Assembly: GCA_035578155.1 (NCBI GenBank)
Contig: JAPWDM010000005.1
Coordinates: 38,836,108-38,900,107 of the forward strand
Reading direction: 5' to 3'
DNA: 64,000 nucleotides
DNA from: Brachynemurus nebulosus
Taxonomy: Eukaryota > Arthropoda > Insecta > Neuroptera > Myrmeleontidae
Positions 52,594 to 64,000 of the stretch are shown piece by piece. Position 1 is the first letter of the stretch. Every line of letters begins with the position of its first letter. The notes under the pieces were generated by a model. It saw only the letters and a list, made by a program, of their open reading frames with translations. It searched no databases and was not told the DNA's origin. A program made the position numbers and the translations under genes.

Positions 52594-52801
52594 TACAGTG
52601 ACTGTATAATATTCTTTATAACAGTGTGGCCATTGGAACCATATCCGCCATATTCAGGCCAAATTTGAAGTGAGTAACCGTAGTAACAGAATAAACAAGG
52701 TATACAAATTCAATGCATTTGGCCTGAAAATGGCGTCAACCAATAAAAAACTAGACCTACTAATGGCCACACTGTTATCAAGTATATTATAAAGTCACTG
52801 T
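52594..52801. mobile_element. MITE with ~42-bp TIRs and 9-bp duplication
   Basis: TIRs ACAGTGACTGTATAATATTC and, inward from the right, ACAGTGACTTTATAATATAC continue into ATAACAGTGTGGCCATT. AGTGGTAAC is exactly duplicated at 52585-52593 and 52802-52810. The 9-bp repeat suggests a Mutator-like element, although TA also abuts the ends. Confidence 0.85.
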
Positions 52802-52810
52802 AGTGGTAAC

Positions 52811-54257
52811 CGTAGAAATAAACAAATTAAAAATATTTTTTTAAAAAAATCGTAAAATCTGAATACAAATATTTGCTATTTACAATTAATTTTTTTTATA
52901 AATGAACAGTAAAACACGTCATAAGTCATTTAGTTGAATATAGAGTCATAAGACAAACTTCAATAACTTTAACTCCTTATGAGACATCATTGCATGTGAG
53001 TTAAAATACATCAAATATTTTTAATTCTGTATTTATGGATTGACGTGTAGACGTTAATACTGTTGACAGATAAATAAGGAACGACATAGTTGAAATTGCG
53101 TTTATAATCAAAGTGGATTAATGTAAATATTTTTATTCAATATTTTTTATTACACGATAAACACATATGAGCCTGTATTAATGCTTATTTTCTCCACTAC
53201 TCACGCTGCAATCGATTTAATTGTCCCCACCATATACTTCGCATCCTGCCAATAGAACATTTTATGTATGCTTGGCTGAACTATACCGACCATATATTAT
53301 ATACTAGTCTAAAATGGTAACGACTCCAATATAGTTATTAACTTGTTGAACGAAATTCTAAATTTTAAACATTCAGACATCACATAAACGGTTCACATTC
53401 CGAAGAAAAGTTATACTGAATCATTCTTACAATCAAGTTAATAGAAAATAAATTTGAAACAACCCCTTTATCGACGAGATAATATTTTTCGAGATACTTG
53501 TGAAAAAGACTGCAAAAACTTAACTTTTGACAAATTTTGGCGAATTTGGGATCGGGGTTGTTTAGTCAGGTTCTCGGCATATGTTTAAAACTTACTCTTT
53601 TGGGGGATTCGCGTCTTATCATACGGAGAAGGAAAGATCTTTTATAATGAAGTTGACGCTTTTTTAATCACTTTTCATTGCAAAGTCCCGTTTGTGAATT
53701 TTTTAACTTCCAAGTTTAGAAGGACGTGTTCTGATTTAACAGTTATACATATATTTATTTTAGATGAATGGTAAAAAAGTTACTTAAGCGCTCTACATTT
53801 TAATTCGCCTGACGAATTTTTTTGAGACGACATTTCAGCTTGTAGAAAATTCGTTAAATGAAGTGCACGTTGGCTCTCGCTCCATTATATTTGTTAAAAC
53901 CGTGTGAGAACGAAACTTATTCCGCCTATTGTACATAGCTACTCAATGTACTAAGAGCACCGTATCCCATTAAGTTCGTTATACACATCGTTCAAAAACG
54001 ATATTTTTGAATGATGTCATTCCAAAACGTCACTATGGAACGACATCGTTATGGGAACGTTGGAATGTCGTGGGTGTTCTCATTGACAGTTCCTTGAAAT
54101 TCATTCCAATACTGTTTTTTTGGACAACGGACGGGTAAAACCGTATCCTAGAACTGTTGTGTGTTTGAAAAAAATCGGTCTGGGTTTAATTTTGGTCCCT
54201 TTTACCGTCGTTCTTTCTGTTTTATGTCTGTAGGTATAATGAATAATTATGTAATAT
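52811..54257. other. Non-coding, nothing recognised
   Basis: A GAACGACATCGTT-type inverted motif occurs near 54000-54060. Otherwise no feature. Confidence 0.4.
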
Positions 54258-54265
54258 ATCTATAC

Positions 54266-55029
54266 CAGTGTTTTTCAACATTTTTTATAGCGCGACCCTC
54301 ACAGTATGGAAAAATATTTCGCGACCCCTACCCTCTGCTATTTCTAACTTTCATTTTATTTTATTTTATAAATATCGAATCCGTTTATCATTATTGATTA
54401 TTTTCAGTTTGGTGTCAATTAAATATATACGTAACAAAGGATCTTAAACAGGCATATTTTTATGTCTACGTCAAAGTTGACGACTTATAGTAGCTTCTGA
54501 AAGTGCGCGTGACTTGGTGAGCGAGACATAGCGCAACGTGATGATTGGTGCGTGGAGCATCCGGAGAGTAAAGGATGACACTTTTGAATTCTTTGAATTA
54601 TGAATTCGCTTTGAATTGTGTTTAAATTTATTGAATTGACTTGTTGTTTGTTTAGTAGTTGCTCACTACCTTTTATTGTTTCATATCCAAAATTCTGTAA
54701 TCATTGTAATTATTGAAAATGGATGAGTTTCTGGAAAGTATGCACAACCGTCAACTTCAAGTTCCAATGACAGTAATGAAACAAAAGCAAAGAAAAAGCG
54801 TCTATATGACGACAATTATTTACAACTCGGATTTACAGTTATTGAAAATAAGCCGCAGTTATTTGTTTTGAAATTTTACCAAGCGAAAGTATGACACCAT
54901 CACATTAATGTAACCTTTAATTAACCTTTTCTTTATTAAATATTATATATTGAACTAGAGTGGTTTTATTGTTAAAGTAACTGCGACCCGCTTGAAAAGG
55001 CTTCCCGACCCACAGGTTGAAAAACACTG
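54266..55029 (+). mobile_element. hAT (Buster/ZBED-like) transposon, internally deleted
   Basis: Ends CAGTGTTTTTCAACATTTTT and, inward from the right, CAGTGTTTTTCAACCTGTGG. The 8-bp duplication ATCTATAC is perfect (54258-54265, 55030-55037). GCGACCC motifs lie just inside both ends. Only the first part of the transposase (54719-54894) remains. Confidence 0.9.
54719..54894 (+). pseudogene. hAT transposase N-terminus (BED-finger region), frameshifted
   Basis: MDEFLESMHN opens one frame; after a shift near 54750 the reading continues with a Ser/Lys-rich stretch and KKKRLYDDNYLQLGFTVIE, then NKPQLFVL and a stop. 'KR-x-Y-x-x-x-YL-x-x-GF', followed by a conserved P-Q before the first zinc Cys, is the start of ZBED5/FAM200/Buster-type transposases. 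The first zinc-ligand Cys residues are already lost and the catalytic part is deleted. Confidence 0.75.
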
Positions 55030-55716
55030 ATCTATACTAATATAATAAAGAGAGAAAATTTTATTGTATGTCCAAAATAAACTTAAAAGCTAGTGAACTG
55101 ATTTTGAAAATTTTTTCATTGTTAGAAAGATAAACTGTTCCAGATTGAGATAGGCTACGTTATATGAAGTTGTGAGGTCGTCTGCATCCTAGGAATCCAA
55201 AAAGGATCTTAGCCAACCGATTTTTAATTTTTTTTTTTTTTTTAAAGCTAAGCAGTTCTAGGCTAATATAAACTATTTCTTCTCAAATACTATTGAATTA
55301 TAGAAAAAGTTAACGTGAAGTCAGAATTGTTCGTCAGGATATTATACACCCAAAAAGGGCTTAAAATGAATAACTAGACGGGACTTGGGTAGTACGATCA
55401 TAGTGATTATGGACCATTGGGTAGTAAGGTTATAGTGATTGTGTACCACTGAGTAGTAAGATTACAGTGATTATGGGCCACTAGATAGTAAGGTCGTAGT
55501 GATTATGGACCACTAGGTAGTAAAGTCATAGTGACTAAGGATCACTAAGATCGCAATATAAATTTTTATTCTTGTATATTATCGGGTAGGTACTAGCCGC
55601 AACCCCTCCTTTTCAAAATGGACGGGAACCACTTTCAACGACATCTCTATTTTTGAGTCGTTTAGCGAGCGAAGCCAATCACTATAAATAACATTTCGTA
55701 CAGAATTTTGGAATAT
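55030..55716 (+). repeat. Rep-B copy 2
   Basis: Starts ATCTATACTAATATAATAAA, then CATTGTTAGAAAGATAAACT (like the Rep-A unit), the 32-bp minisatellite, and ends GCGAAGCCAATCACTATAAA then CAGAATTTTGGAA. Collinear with 27002-27790. Confidence 0.8.
55389..55549 (+). repeat. 32-bp minisatellite, five units
   Basis: GTAGTAAGGTTATAGTGATT-type units, the short counterpart of the nine-unit array at 27251-27548. Confidence 0.95.
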
Positions 55717-55905
55717 CTGAGTTAAAAGTAATTGAACACATATTTAATTTTTACCCAGACGAAACCATCAGCCACACTTATAAAATAGGTATAATAACAA
55801 TTGTAAAATATAAAATGTATAAGAGGAATAGCAAAATAAATAAAAAAAAAAATAGATATCTGAGTTTTATATAATATAGACATTATTAAAATTTTGGTCA
55901 ATTAA

Positions 55906-56410
55906 GAAAATACCCCTGTCGCAGCATCTGCATAACATAGCGAATTTCCAAATATTGGGCACTGGTGGATCTCATCTAAGAACTGTACCTATTTAAAATA
56001 GTTTAGCTTTCTAAGAGTAAAAGATTTTCTAAAATCGGCTGGGTAATTAGTTTTGATATTTTTGGGACCCAAGAACCCGAACGGACTTTGTGCTGCATAG
56101 TTGTATCCATCTAAAATAATTTAGTTCTCTAACAGTAAAAAAATTTTCAAAATCGGTCGGTTAGTTTATTTTTTACAATAATGGGATCAGTAAACCCTAG
56201 CGGAACTCATACAACATAACCTTTATTCATCTAAAATAATTTTAGTAAAAAGTTTATCCTAACAGTAAAAAAAGGGTCCTAGGGATATCATATAACTCAT
56301 GGTAGTCCGTAAGGTTCTTGTGGACATCATTTAATTACTTAATGAATTCAAATACTTTAACTTACTAATGGTGAAAAAATTTTCAAAATTTTCGAAATTC
56401 GCTAAAAAAA
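55906..56410 (-). repeat. Rep-A, compact copy
   Basis: TACCCCTGTCGCAGCATCTG to AAATTCGCTAAAAA. Collinear with both ends of the 16826-19245 copy but with about four units and no (TA)n. Confidence 0.85.
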
Positions 56411-56748
56411 TCATTGAAAAATATTTGATATGTTCCGATCAATTAATGGTCAACATCAGCAAATAAAAGTTACTCAAATCGAAGAAAAAAATGAGTTATT
56501 TGTCCGTAGAAATTAAAATACAAATTCTGAAAACGAGCAAAGAAATATTGAAAAAACTAGATCGGCAAAACATTCTGACAAATAACACTACCCAACTAAT
56601 ACTCGCCAATTTGAATGAAACTTAACATACTTATTAAACAGCGAAAAATATTAAATACGTGTTTTTTATTTCGGCTAAATACGCTTTTTAGGGGTAGAAA
56701 ACACCATTCAACCCCTGTAGATGAAAACAGTTATAGCTAAATATTTCT
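56411..56748. other. Non-coding, nothing recognised
   Basis: AT-rich sequence between the Rep-A copy and the foldback. Confidence 0.4.
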
Positions 56749-57460
56749 GAAACGATATATTTTCTGAAAAAAGGGCTGAGTACCAAATTTGTAGAATTTA
56801 AAGTGATGCACTTGATAGTGACCTTGAAATCGATTTTCAAGGTCAGTTGAAAATGATTAGCCGTTGCCGAACTTTGACCATATCCTGTACCTATAAGCAG
56901 TAATTTCATGTATTGACTCAATCTATCTTCAAAATTGATTTGTTGCGTTATTTTTCTAAAAAAAAAAAGAAAACCTGACGAAATGGAAAAATAGGCGCAA
57001 ATTTATAGAAAAATTAGAAGAAAACATTTTTGTAAGTAATTTTAGAAGTAAAGTTAAGAAAAGATTTAATATCACTCCAATTGTAAGTTAAACATTAACT
57101 TTATGCTATATTGGAAATTTTCAAAATTTTTAAAAATTTTTATTGCTACTCTGTAGTTATCATATTAGGAATTCAATTGAACATATGATTAACTATTATT
57201 TTTCCGATTGCGGTTGAGCAAGTATTTTTCAAAATTACTTCTTGATCACTTATTTTCTATCTTGCATGTGAAATTCGTTCGAATATACTTTGAACCATTT
57301 AGGGATGAAAAGTAAACTACTCCTTTTGAAAAATATTAAATGATTTTCAAATGACTTCGGAAATTGACCCCAAGGTCAACTTCAAAGTCATCATCAAGTG
57401 CATCACTTTGAACTCTATAACTTTGGTCCTAAGTATTTTTTTCAGAAAATATATCGTACC
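56749..57460. repeat. Foldback element with ~110-bp arms
   Basis: ACGATATATTTTCTGAAAAA and AAAGTGATGCACTTGAT in the left arm (56749-56865) are mirrored at 57350-57460. The centre is AT-rich and non-coding. The 77-codon frame at 56688-56921 is a shadow of the left arm. Confidence 0.8.
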
Positions 57461-57817
57461 ATAATCCACTTCTATGTTGATTCCTGGTCTCTTTTCCTGC
57501 GTTTCTAATATTTATGTCATTAAAAAAATGTGCTACCGTAGACAAGGATGAATAGGGACGCATTCAGACTTCACACCGTATTTTTTTGTATTTATTTTAT
57601 GAGTACCTAATCTTTAATATATTAAAAATTTATGCGAGGATGGTCTCTTTATCACAGTATCCAAAAAAATTTAAAAATATCGGTGGTTTTTGAAAAATTA
57701 ACAAAAATCGTATAATTTCTTTTTTAATTAAAATTGTAACTGTTTCTCGAATCAGAGAGAGTACTAATACACATAGGTGATTGAATGGGTGTCCGGCTCG
57801 GACGCTTGCCGAGCATA

Positions 57818-57889
57818 GGATCGTTGGTGTAGAGGTTAGCACGCCTGGCTAGTTACCAGGAGATCCTGGGTTCGATTCCCGGCTGATCC
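57818..57889 (+). tRNA. tRNA-Thr(AGU)-like gene or tRNA-derived SINE head
   Basis: All four arms are recognisable. The acceptor pairs GGATCG with TGATCC (one G-T pair, plus a T7-C66 mismatch). D stem GTGT/GCAC, anticodon stem CCTGG/CCAGG with loop CTAGTTA (anticodon AGT), T arm CTGGG/CCCGG with TTCGATT. A box TGGTGTAGAGG and B box GGTTCGATTCC are intact, and a T6 run (57896-57901) could stop Pol III. Against a working tRNA: the acceptor mismatch, T instead of a purine at position 37, and its location inside a transposon. A related decayed head is at 19841-19918. Confidence 0.65.
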
Positions 57890-58282
57890 GGATAATTTTT
57901 TCAATCACTTTGTGATTTTTAAGTATAATTTCTTCTCTATGAAAAATTGGGGTTAAAAGAGACGAGAAAAGAGTAAATGGGGACAACCCGTAGGGTCGAC
58001 CAAAATTGAAATTCTAATATAAAATAATTTCGAACTTTTTGTATTTATACATTCAAAAAAGAAATAATAGGTACTTGATGATTTTCTGTAAAAATAAACG
58101 TAGAATTTAAAATAAAGTTTATAAAGTATAGAAATGTTATGCTGAATGTATTTATAAAAATTTCGAATGACTTGATAACCTTGAAAGTGCTCTCTTCTAT
58201 GTCCCAATATATACTTCGTACGTCCCTAATCACGCCACATTCGTCACTTTATACTTGATATCAACGTCCCTATTAACCTATA

Positions 58283-58487
58283 CAGTGGACTTTCGGAGAT
58301 TGTCCAATCAAAAATTGTAAATATTGCAGTGATAGGGATTTAAACATCGCATGTTTAGGTCACACGAATACTGCAAACACACAATTTTTGTGAATACAAT
58401 GTTCGTGTGACGTAAACATACCATGTTTAAATCCCTAACACTGAAATATGGACAATTTGCGATTGGACAATCTCCGAAAGTCCATTG
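58283..58487. mobile_element. Mariner-type MITE nested in the TA-flanked element
   Basis: TIRs of about 85 bp, starting CAGTGGACTTTCGGAGATTG and, inward from the right, CAATGGACTTTCGGAGATTG, with TA on both sides (58281-58282, 58488-58489). Excision in silico rejoins two CGTCCCTATT-type repeats of the host element. Confidence 0.9.
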
Positions 58488-58921
58488 TATACTGTCCCTA
58501 TTCACACCTTTTCCGTCCCTATTAACTTCCAACTTAGCCCAAATCTCAAGTCCTCTTTATTTCCTCTAAAAAAATAAAAACAACTAAAAGCCTGCAGTCT
58601 TTTTTTCAGATATGTTCTAAAATAATTAAATTTTCGATTAAACAACAATTTATTCATAAGAGCACCGAAATAAATAATTTTTAGATAAAGTTTTAAGGAA
58701 CAAAAAATAACACTGTTTGAAGACGTCAATCGAAACTCAATTTTTAATATTTTTTATTCAACTTCAAGCTTAGTCACTATTGTTACCCGAAAAAATAATA
58801 ATTATACTATAATTTAAGTAAGATATATGTTCGCATTTACGTTTAGTATTTGTAAATTAAGTTCATGAATAACATTTTTCGTTTCGTCCCTATTCACCCA
58901 CCTGTCCCAATTTATCCCGCT

Positions 58922-59173
58922 CTACGGTATTTGTTTCAAAAATTCAGCACAATCATTGCTTTTTTTACTATACAATAGGTAATGTAATGAGAAGATATTA
59001 ATTTTTTTGCAAATAAAATCATTTTCATGTATTAAAGTACTGACATGTAGTAATTTTTCTTTTTTTGATTCTGTCAAAAAATCTTCCACCACACTTGTCA
59101 CTGTATCAATACTTTTGCCTTCATCAGTTTTTAGCTTCTTTTTTATCATGTCCTTCGTGGTTGTTATTTTCAT
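58922..59173 (-). CDS. Hypothetical open frame ended by a transposon terminus
   Basis: 83 codons beginning MKITTTKDMIKKKLKTDEG, Lys-rich and predicted helical, with no recognised domain. Its TAG stop is formed by the terminal bases of the 57536-58927 element (CCGTAGAG), so any original continuation was cut off. It is in frame with an open stretch upstream (59174-59374), separated by one TGA. It could be part of a former gene with the SWIM-like exon at 59636-59828, or chance. Confidence 0.2.
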   Translation of the reverse strand: MKITTTKDMIKKKLKTDEGKSIDTVTSVVEDFLTESKKEKLLHVSTLIHENDFICKKINIFSLHYLLYSKKSNDCAEFLKQIP

Positions 59174-59635
59174 TCAATAAAGTCTTAATTTGGCAGTAAC
59201 ATCGGGAATAAAACATAACCTAACACTTTCCAATATTATTGTTTTACTAATTAGGTATACCTGACACTTACATAGAAATACAGTATAATATAACAAGTAA
59301 TACTTACAAAGATGTTTTAACATTCCGGAATCCGGCAGAACAGAAATCTGAGTTACATGCAAAAAACTTTGCAAACATCATTGAATCAATTTTTATCAGA
59401 TTCGTACTATCTGCTTTTACAAAACCGATTTGCCTTTAATAAATAAATAGGTACAAATAAAATGCATAAGTTGATAGATATCCAAGTTGATAGATATGTA
59501 CCTAGCTGTTTACACTGATCTTGACAGTTTCGGTACAGAAAAGCATACTTGTGTTATATCTGAAAATATCAATTCTGTTAAAAAAAATATTGAAAAGATA
59601 TTACTTAATACAGTTTCTTTAAGTTATTTCCTTAC

Positions 59636-59828
59636 CTAGAACAGCTTTACAGGAGCAAGTTATTGACAAAATTTTACCATTTTTTTCAATTACACCACTA
59701 ATTTCATGAGAAGATGGACCTATTTGAGACGTTTGTAAACATGCAGCACTTATAGTTACACAGTTTAAATCTTCTTTAATTATACCACAGATTAGAATAT
59801 GCTTTGCTGCTACTATTTTCAATCTCAT
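59636..59828 (-). CDS. Exon resembling SWIM zinc-finger protein
   Basis: Reads VAAKHILICGIIKE, then ISAACLQTS, SHEISGVIEKNGK and ITCSCKAVLG, ending exactly at a consensus donor (G|GTAAGG at 59635). 'AKH-x-x-x-CG', 'CLQTS', 'HEI-x-G' and 'CSCKA-x-x-G' are the order seen in insect uncharacterised proteins whose SWIM finger (CxC...CxH) precedes a YqaJ-type nuclease domain. Cys58 and Cys60 are the first zinc pair. The CKH half is not convincingly found downstream; the candidate exon near 59301-59340 reads GMLKHL in one frame and does not match phase 1. Probably an exon of a decayed or partly lost gene. The start is arbitrary, since an upstream acceptor is likely. Confidence 0.5.
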
Positions 59829-60829
59829 ATTTTCTTATTTAAATAAAAATTTATTTCATTTAATTATTATGTCATTCACGATAAACAAAATTCAAATAAC
59901 CTAAACCCCTCTGTCAAATTCGAATAAACAGTATAAACAAAGAAAACAATTCAAATTTTCAAATTTCTACCACATTCATATTTTAAATTTAATTGTTATA
60001 AATTAATGATTTATTTACATATTAAATTTATCAACATAATTACCTATTTAATATTTGAATGCAATCTAAATGTAATGTAATTAATACTTATAAATTTTTA
60101 TTGAAAAATTTAATGTTATAAAATTTTCTCAGAATACTTATTTAAAATCATAGTTATCTAAACTCATGTGTCAAAATACATAATGGGTCCTTTACACAAT
60201 TAAATAAAAAATCTGTCAATATTTTTTCAACTTAATAATAAAATAAAAAAGAAATTTAAACGGAAGTTATATTTTCAGCAAATTTTAGTGAAATTTAAAA
60301 ATATCTACAAAAAATGAATTAAATTACATAAGGAATATTACATAAAATATTCCTTACACTTTACGCTTTATATATTGTGGAAATGGCCACATATCAATTT
60401 CAAATTGTCATCACATAAGAACACAAAACTTTGAGCTTTTTTAAAAAAATAACAATAGATAGAAACACGTATGGATCCTGCGTGAGGGAGTGAAACAAAT
60501 GTATATCGTCGATTGCCTTGCTTAAAAAAATTTTTTTATTACATATCACTGAAAAAGCTTCCTTTTTGAAAATGTACCATTTTAAAAATTGAAATGGAAA
60601 TAGTTTGTCGATATAATAAAAAAAGACAACAAATATCCTTTTGGAAATTTTTTAATCCATTTCTAACAAATTTCTTAATTTTTCTCTGGAATTAGCTTAC
60701 GTAAAATAATAATTTAAACACTTATCATACCTAGATTTTGCTCATCTTTCCGATTTTATAAAAAAAATTTAAAAAGTTGTTTAATTCTGACAGAAAACTT
60801 AGTTTTTTGACAAAAAACGCCCGAAAAAC
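59829..60829. other. Very AT-rich, nothing recognised
   Basis: If the SWIM-like gene has upstream exons they should lie here or beyond, but none is identifiable. Confidence 0.4.
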
Positions 60830-61145
<316 letters not shown>

Positions 61146-61270
61146 AATAAATGTGTCAATATTGATATTGAGTGTGTATTGAAATGTGTACTTTTTCGAT
61201 CGCTCCTGTCTTTTTTTTAGACATTTTCAACAGATTTAAACAACAATTTTAATCGTTGTATCGTCTAAAA

Positions 61271-61486
61271 CAGGGGTGCCCAACCCAAATGATCTTGCGG
61301 GCCACTTTGAAAGCGAATCATAACTCCGCGGGCCACATCTAAATTATGTGTTCCCATATATTATGTAATTTTTTTAATACATTGGTTTTCACTACCTTGG
61401 TCATTATAAAATAAATGTATTTTATATCAGTGTGATGAATTTAAGGCCAAAAAATTTCAAGGCGAGCCGCGTGTTGGCCACCCCTG
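61271..61486. mobile_element. hAT MITE
   Basis: Ends CAGGGGTGCCCAACCCAAAT and, inward from the right, CAGGGGTGGCCAACACGCGG, followed by GCGGGCC/CTCGCC. This is the widespread hAT form CAGGGGTG-x-CCAAC. The 8-bp flanks do not match, so the duplication has decayed. Confidence 0.8.
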
Positions 61487-61911
61487 CTTTTGGAAGGATG
61501 TGTATGTGAGCCCTTAGAGAATCATTGTTAGTACACTTGTAGGTGAAAGTGGAAATTCCAGTCTATTGTTTGATTATGATTAACATTTCGGAAGAAAGCT
61601 TGTGTCAGCAATGGGATTAATGCTTTTAACGCGTTTAAATAAACAAACGTAATAAAATTACAAAACAAAAAACAATAAAGAATTAAATTTTTTTCGAAAA
61701 TAATCCCGTGGGAATTAACATTAAAAACAACCTAGATTCATACCCTTCTGTTCTTCTTTGCTTATTATTTAACATTTTATACAAATTCAGTGATACAAGA
61801 TAAAGGGAAAAGTTTCGCGAAAATTATAAATGTATAAATTTATTATTAGAAGCTACGCACTTTTTTATTCCTTTTGAGACGTTCTTTTTTTACACGCTTT
61901 TTTTCCTTTTG
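61487..61911. other. Non-coding, nothing recognised
   Basis: No gene or element boundary. Confidence 0.4.
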
Positions 61912-62570
61912 AGCATCTGCATAACATAGTGAATTTCAAAAGACTGGACACTGGCGGATCTTATATAACAATTTGTATCCATTTAAAATAGTTTAGCTCT
62001 CTTAGAGTCAAAAATTTTCAAAATCAGTTGAGTAGTTAATTTTCGACGCTTTTTGGGTCTCCAGGATCCTGGCGAATCTCATATAGTATAGCATATATGT
62101 ATTTAATTGAAATTAAACTTTTAAAGGTGAAAAAATATTCAAAATCGGTTGAGTAGTTATATTTTTGGCACTTTAGGACCCCCGGATCCTGGCAGACATC
62201 ATACAACATAACATCCATTTAAAAGAGTTTATCTCTCTAACAGTAAACAAATTTTCAAAATCAGTGATGACGCGTTCTAGAAAAGTTAGTTAATTTTTAT
62301 TTTGAAAAATGAAACACATATAAATATTATTATTGTAATGATAAAAACAATGAAGCATTTATTGTAAAGAAATTCAGCAAATATCTTGATTTTTCTCAAA
62401 ACCTAGGTCATTTGCAAAAAACCACTAAAATTGGCGAAAATTTTGGCTTCCAAAAATCGGATGTATCTGATTGACGAACTTATCCAAGCTACTGGGACAA
62501 AACAAATTTCTACCATAGTCCCGGGCTCAGGTCTTTTCATGGCACCCGCTCTAATAAGTGAATTTTTCCA
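61912..62570 (-). repeat. Rep-A copy with two to three units
   Basis: Tail (GAGCATCTGCATAACATAGT) at 61912, units with TCAAAATCRGTTGAGTAGTT at about 62018 and 62140, and a head (CCATAGTCCCGGGCTCAGG at 62514) near the far end. The opposing 76- and 62-codon frames at 62403-62633 are shadows of the head. Confidence 0.7.
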
Positions 62571-64000
62571 AAATGGAAATCCACTTAATAAAAGAAAGTA
62601 CAGTAAAAGACTAATATAGGAACAGTTTACCATTTTAAATTTTTTGTCGGACTCTAAGACGTATTATTCAGTAAAATGATCGGTAACTGATCATAATAAT
62701 TTTTAATAACAAAGTCGTATCTTTCCGAAGCCGAATTCTCACCTTATACTGGCTTCGATCGGGATTTAAGAAACCGGAAAAGTCAGGAGTCTGTCGAAAG
62801 TGGTAACACACCGAAAAACTTAAAGATTTAACGCACCGAAATCGAAAGTCTTAACGTATCAAATTTTAAATTACAAAACAATTTTTAGAAGATTTACCTA
62901 GTAAAAGACTACAGAAATTGCTGTACCTACATCGTATTTCACTGGTACATTTTTTTTTAACTTTTTGTATTACATGAAATTGTTTACTATTAAAAAGTTT
63001 TTAACATCTTTTGGAACACATATTCACGATAAAACTTAGCCGGAAGTATTTTTAAGTCTTCTAGCGCCTTCTTACACATGTTTTCGTTATGTAAAAAGAA
63101 ACAATACATTTTTAAAATTATACCCAAAACAGAAATAAAAATTGTACTCTTAATGTTATTTTAAAATGTATATCTAACAATGGTATTTGAAATATTCTTT
63201 TCTTCATGTTAGGTATACGAACTTGAGGGAAATTTCAAAATTATCCTAACATGTTTAGAAATATGAAGACAATAAATCTAAAATTTTTTAAATTTTGTAA
63301 ATAGTGCATTGTTATTAATTACTACCAAATATTATAAAATTTCCTTTGTAGTATCTAATATAAATTTTAAATGGTCCTTTTAAGTAAAATAAATACTTAT
63401 ATGTTCCTTTACAAGTCGAGTACAAAGTTAGGTATTAGAAAACTACTCTATTCTACGAATAAAGTGATAATATTGAGTAAGTTATCTAAAATTGTGCAGA
63501 TGAATCTGAGATCTTTTATCAAAAGTGAAATTGGGTAGAAATTCAATATACATATACCTATATACTTTTACTGTAAAACAGTCGTTCGTTTATATATAAT
63601 AAATGCCATAGCTCAAGATTTCAAAAACACAAAACTTCTTGAAGTATTTATTCAAATCAAATGTGGCAAAAATCATATTATATTATCTATAGGAGATAGT
63701 GATGTTTCCCAAGATTATGAACAAGTACTACCTAATTTTAAGGTAATCAACAATAACATTTCCTGAGAAATTTTATATAAAAAACTTTTTCACATATAAC
63801 CATCTTTCAGGCCGAATATATATGAAATTAACAGGAACCAAATATTTTTGTTTAGAATTTAATAAATGTGCTGACAAAGTTTAATTAAAATTTCAAAAAA
63901 AGGAAAAAGTACTAACGTTTTTGTTCAGTCAAAATTTTATTCTCAAAAAGGGCATACACTATAATTGGAAAAAGTTCGAAAAAATATGTAAAGATAACTG
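62571..64000. other. Non-coding to the window end
   Basis: AT-rich sequence without a recognised exon or bounded repeat. A gene could continue past the end, but nothing here supports one. Confidence 0.4.

Larger units (their letters stand above)
57536..58927. mobile_element. TA-flanked element carrying a tRNA-like sequence
   Basis: Ends CCGTAGACAAGGATGAATAG and, inward from the right, CCGTAGAGCGGGATAAATTG, bounded by TA (57534-57535, 58928-58929). The motif CGTCCCTATTMAC or its complement recurs at about 57548, 58207, 58265, 58494, 58516 and 58885 as subterminal repeats. A tRNA-Thr-like sequence and a nested MITE lie inside. No transposase remains. Grouping with the 3000 and 46159 elements rests on architecture, not shared sequence. 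Confidence 0.75.

Noticed and set aside
59299..59374. Second exon of the SWIM-like gene
   Set aside because: The donor (GTAAGT) is good, but the phase does not match exon 1 and the expected CKH motif reads only as GMLKHL in the wrong frame.

Overview
This is AT-rich, gene-poor nuclear DNA, almost certainly from an insect. The only convincing multi-exon host gene encodes a divergent ionotropic receptor (IR) of the arthropod chemosensory type. The rest is long non-coding sequence packed with (TA)n microsatellites, hAT, pogo/mariner-like and foldback elements, and one non-LTR retrotransposon tail. The order of insect cannot be fixed from the sequence. There is no bacterial gene organisation.

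Layout. 0-5 kb: a foldback repeat, a tandem duplication, and a nest of insertions (a TA-flanked transposon with a zinc-finger transposase relic inside a Rep-A repeat; a hAT MITE inside a second small transposon). 5-16 kb: terminal-inverted-repeat (TIR) elements, a 1.16 kb long inverted repeat, a hAT copy with a broken transposase C-terminus, and a perfect 39-bp hairpin. 16-24 kb: the first copy of MITE M1, an expanded Rep-A copy with a ~120-bp tandem array, an R1/I-like LINE tail beside a tRNA-derived sequence, and a second near-complete Rep-A copy with a 440-bp TA-rich block. 24-36 kb: three hAT-type elements, a Rep-B copy with a 32-bp minisatellite, palindromes and a third long Rep-A copy. 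38.9-42.1 kb, minus strand: the IR gene, with three exons, two introns (1304 and 62 bp), both phase 1, and 604 codons. 44-53 kb: more TIR elements, the second M1 copy in opposite orientation, and a C-rich ~160-bp tandem array. 54-59 kb: a hAT copy with a BED/Buster-type N-terminal relic, a second Rep-B copy, a foldback, and a 1.39 kb TA-flanked transposon holding a tRNA-Thr-like sequence and a nested MITE. 59-64 kb: one exon resembling a SWIM zinc-finger protein, more Rep-A copies and unannotated AT-rich DNA.

Rep-A, Rep-B and M1 are labels used only here. Rep-A begins near an AGCGAATTTC motif, has a head of about 100 bp, then a (TA)n tract, a variable number of ~120-bp units, and a tail close to 'CATCTGCATAACATAGCGAA...CTGTCGCAG' in reverse. 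Rep-B shares the unit sequence but carries a different minisatellite and tail. The genes do not form a pathway. What unites the window is successive insertion of non-autonomous elements around a single receptor gene.
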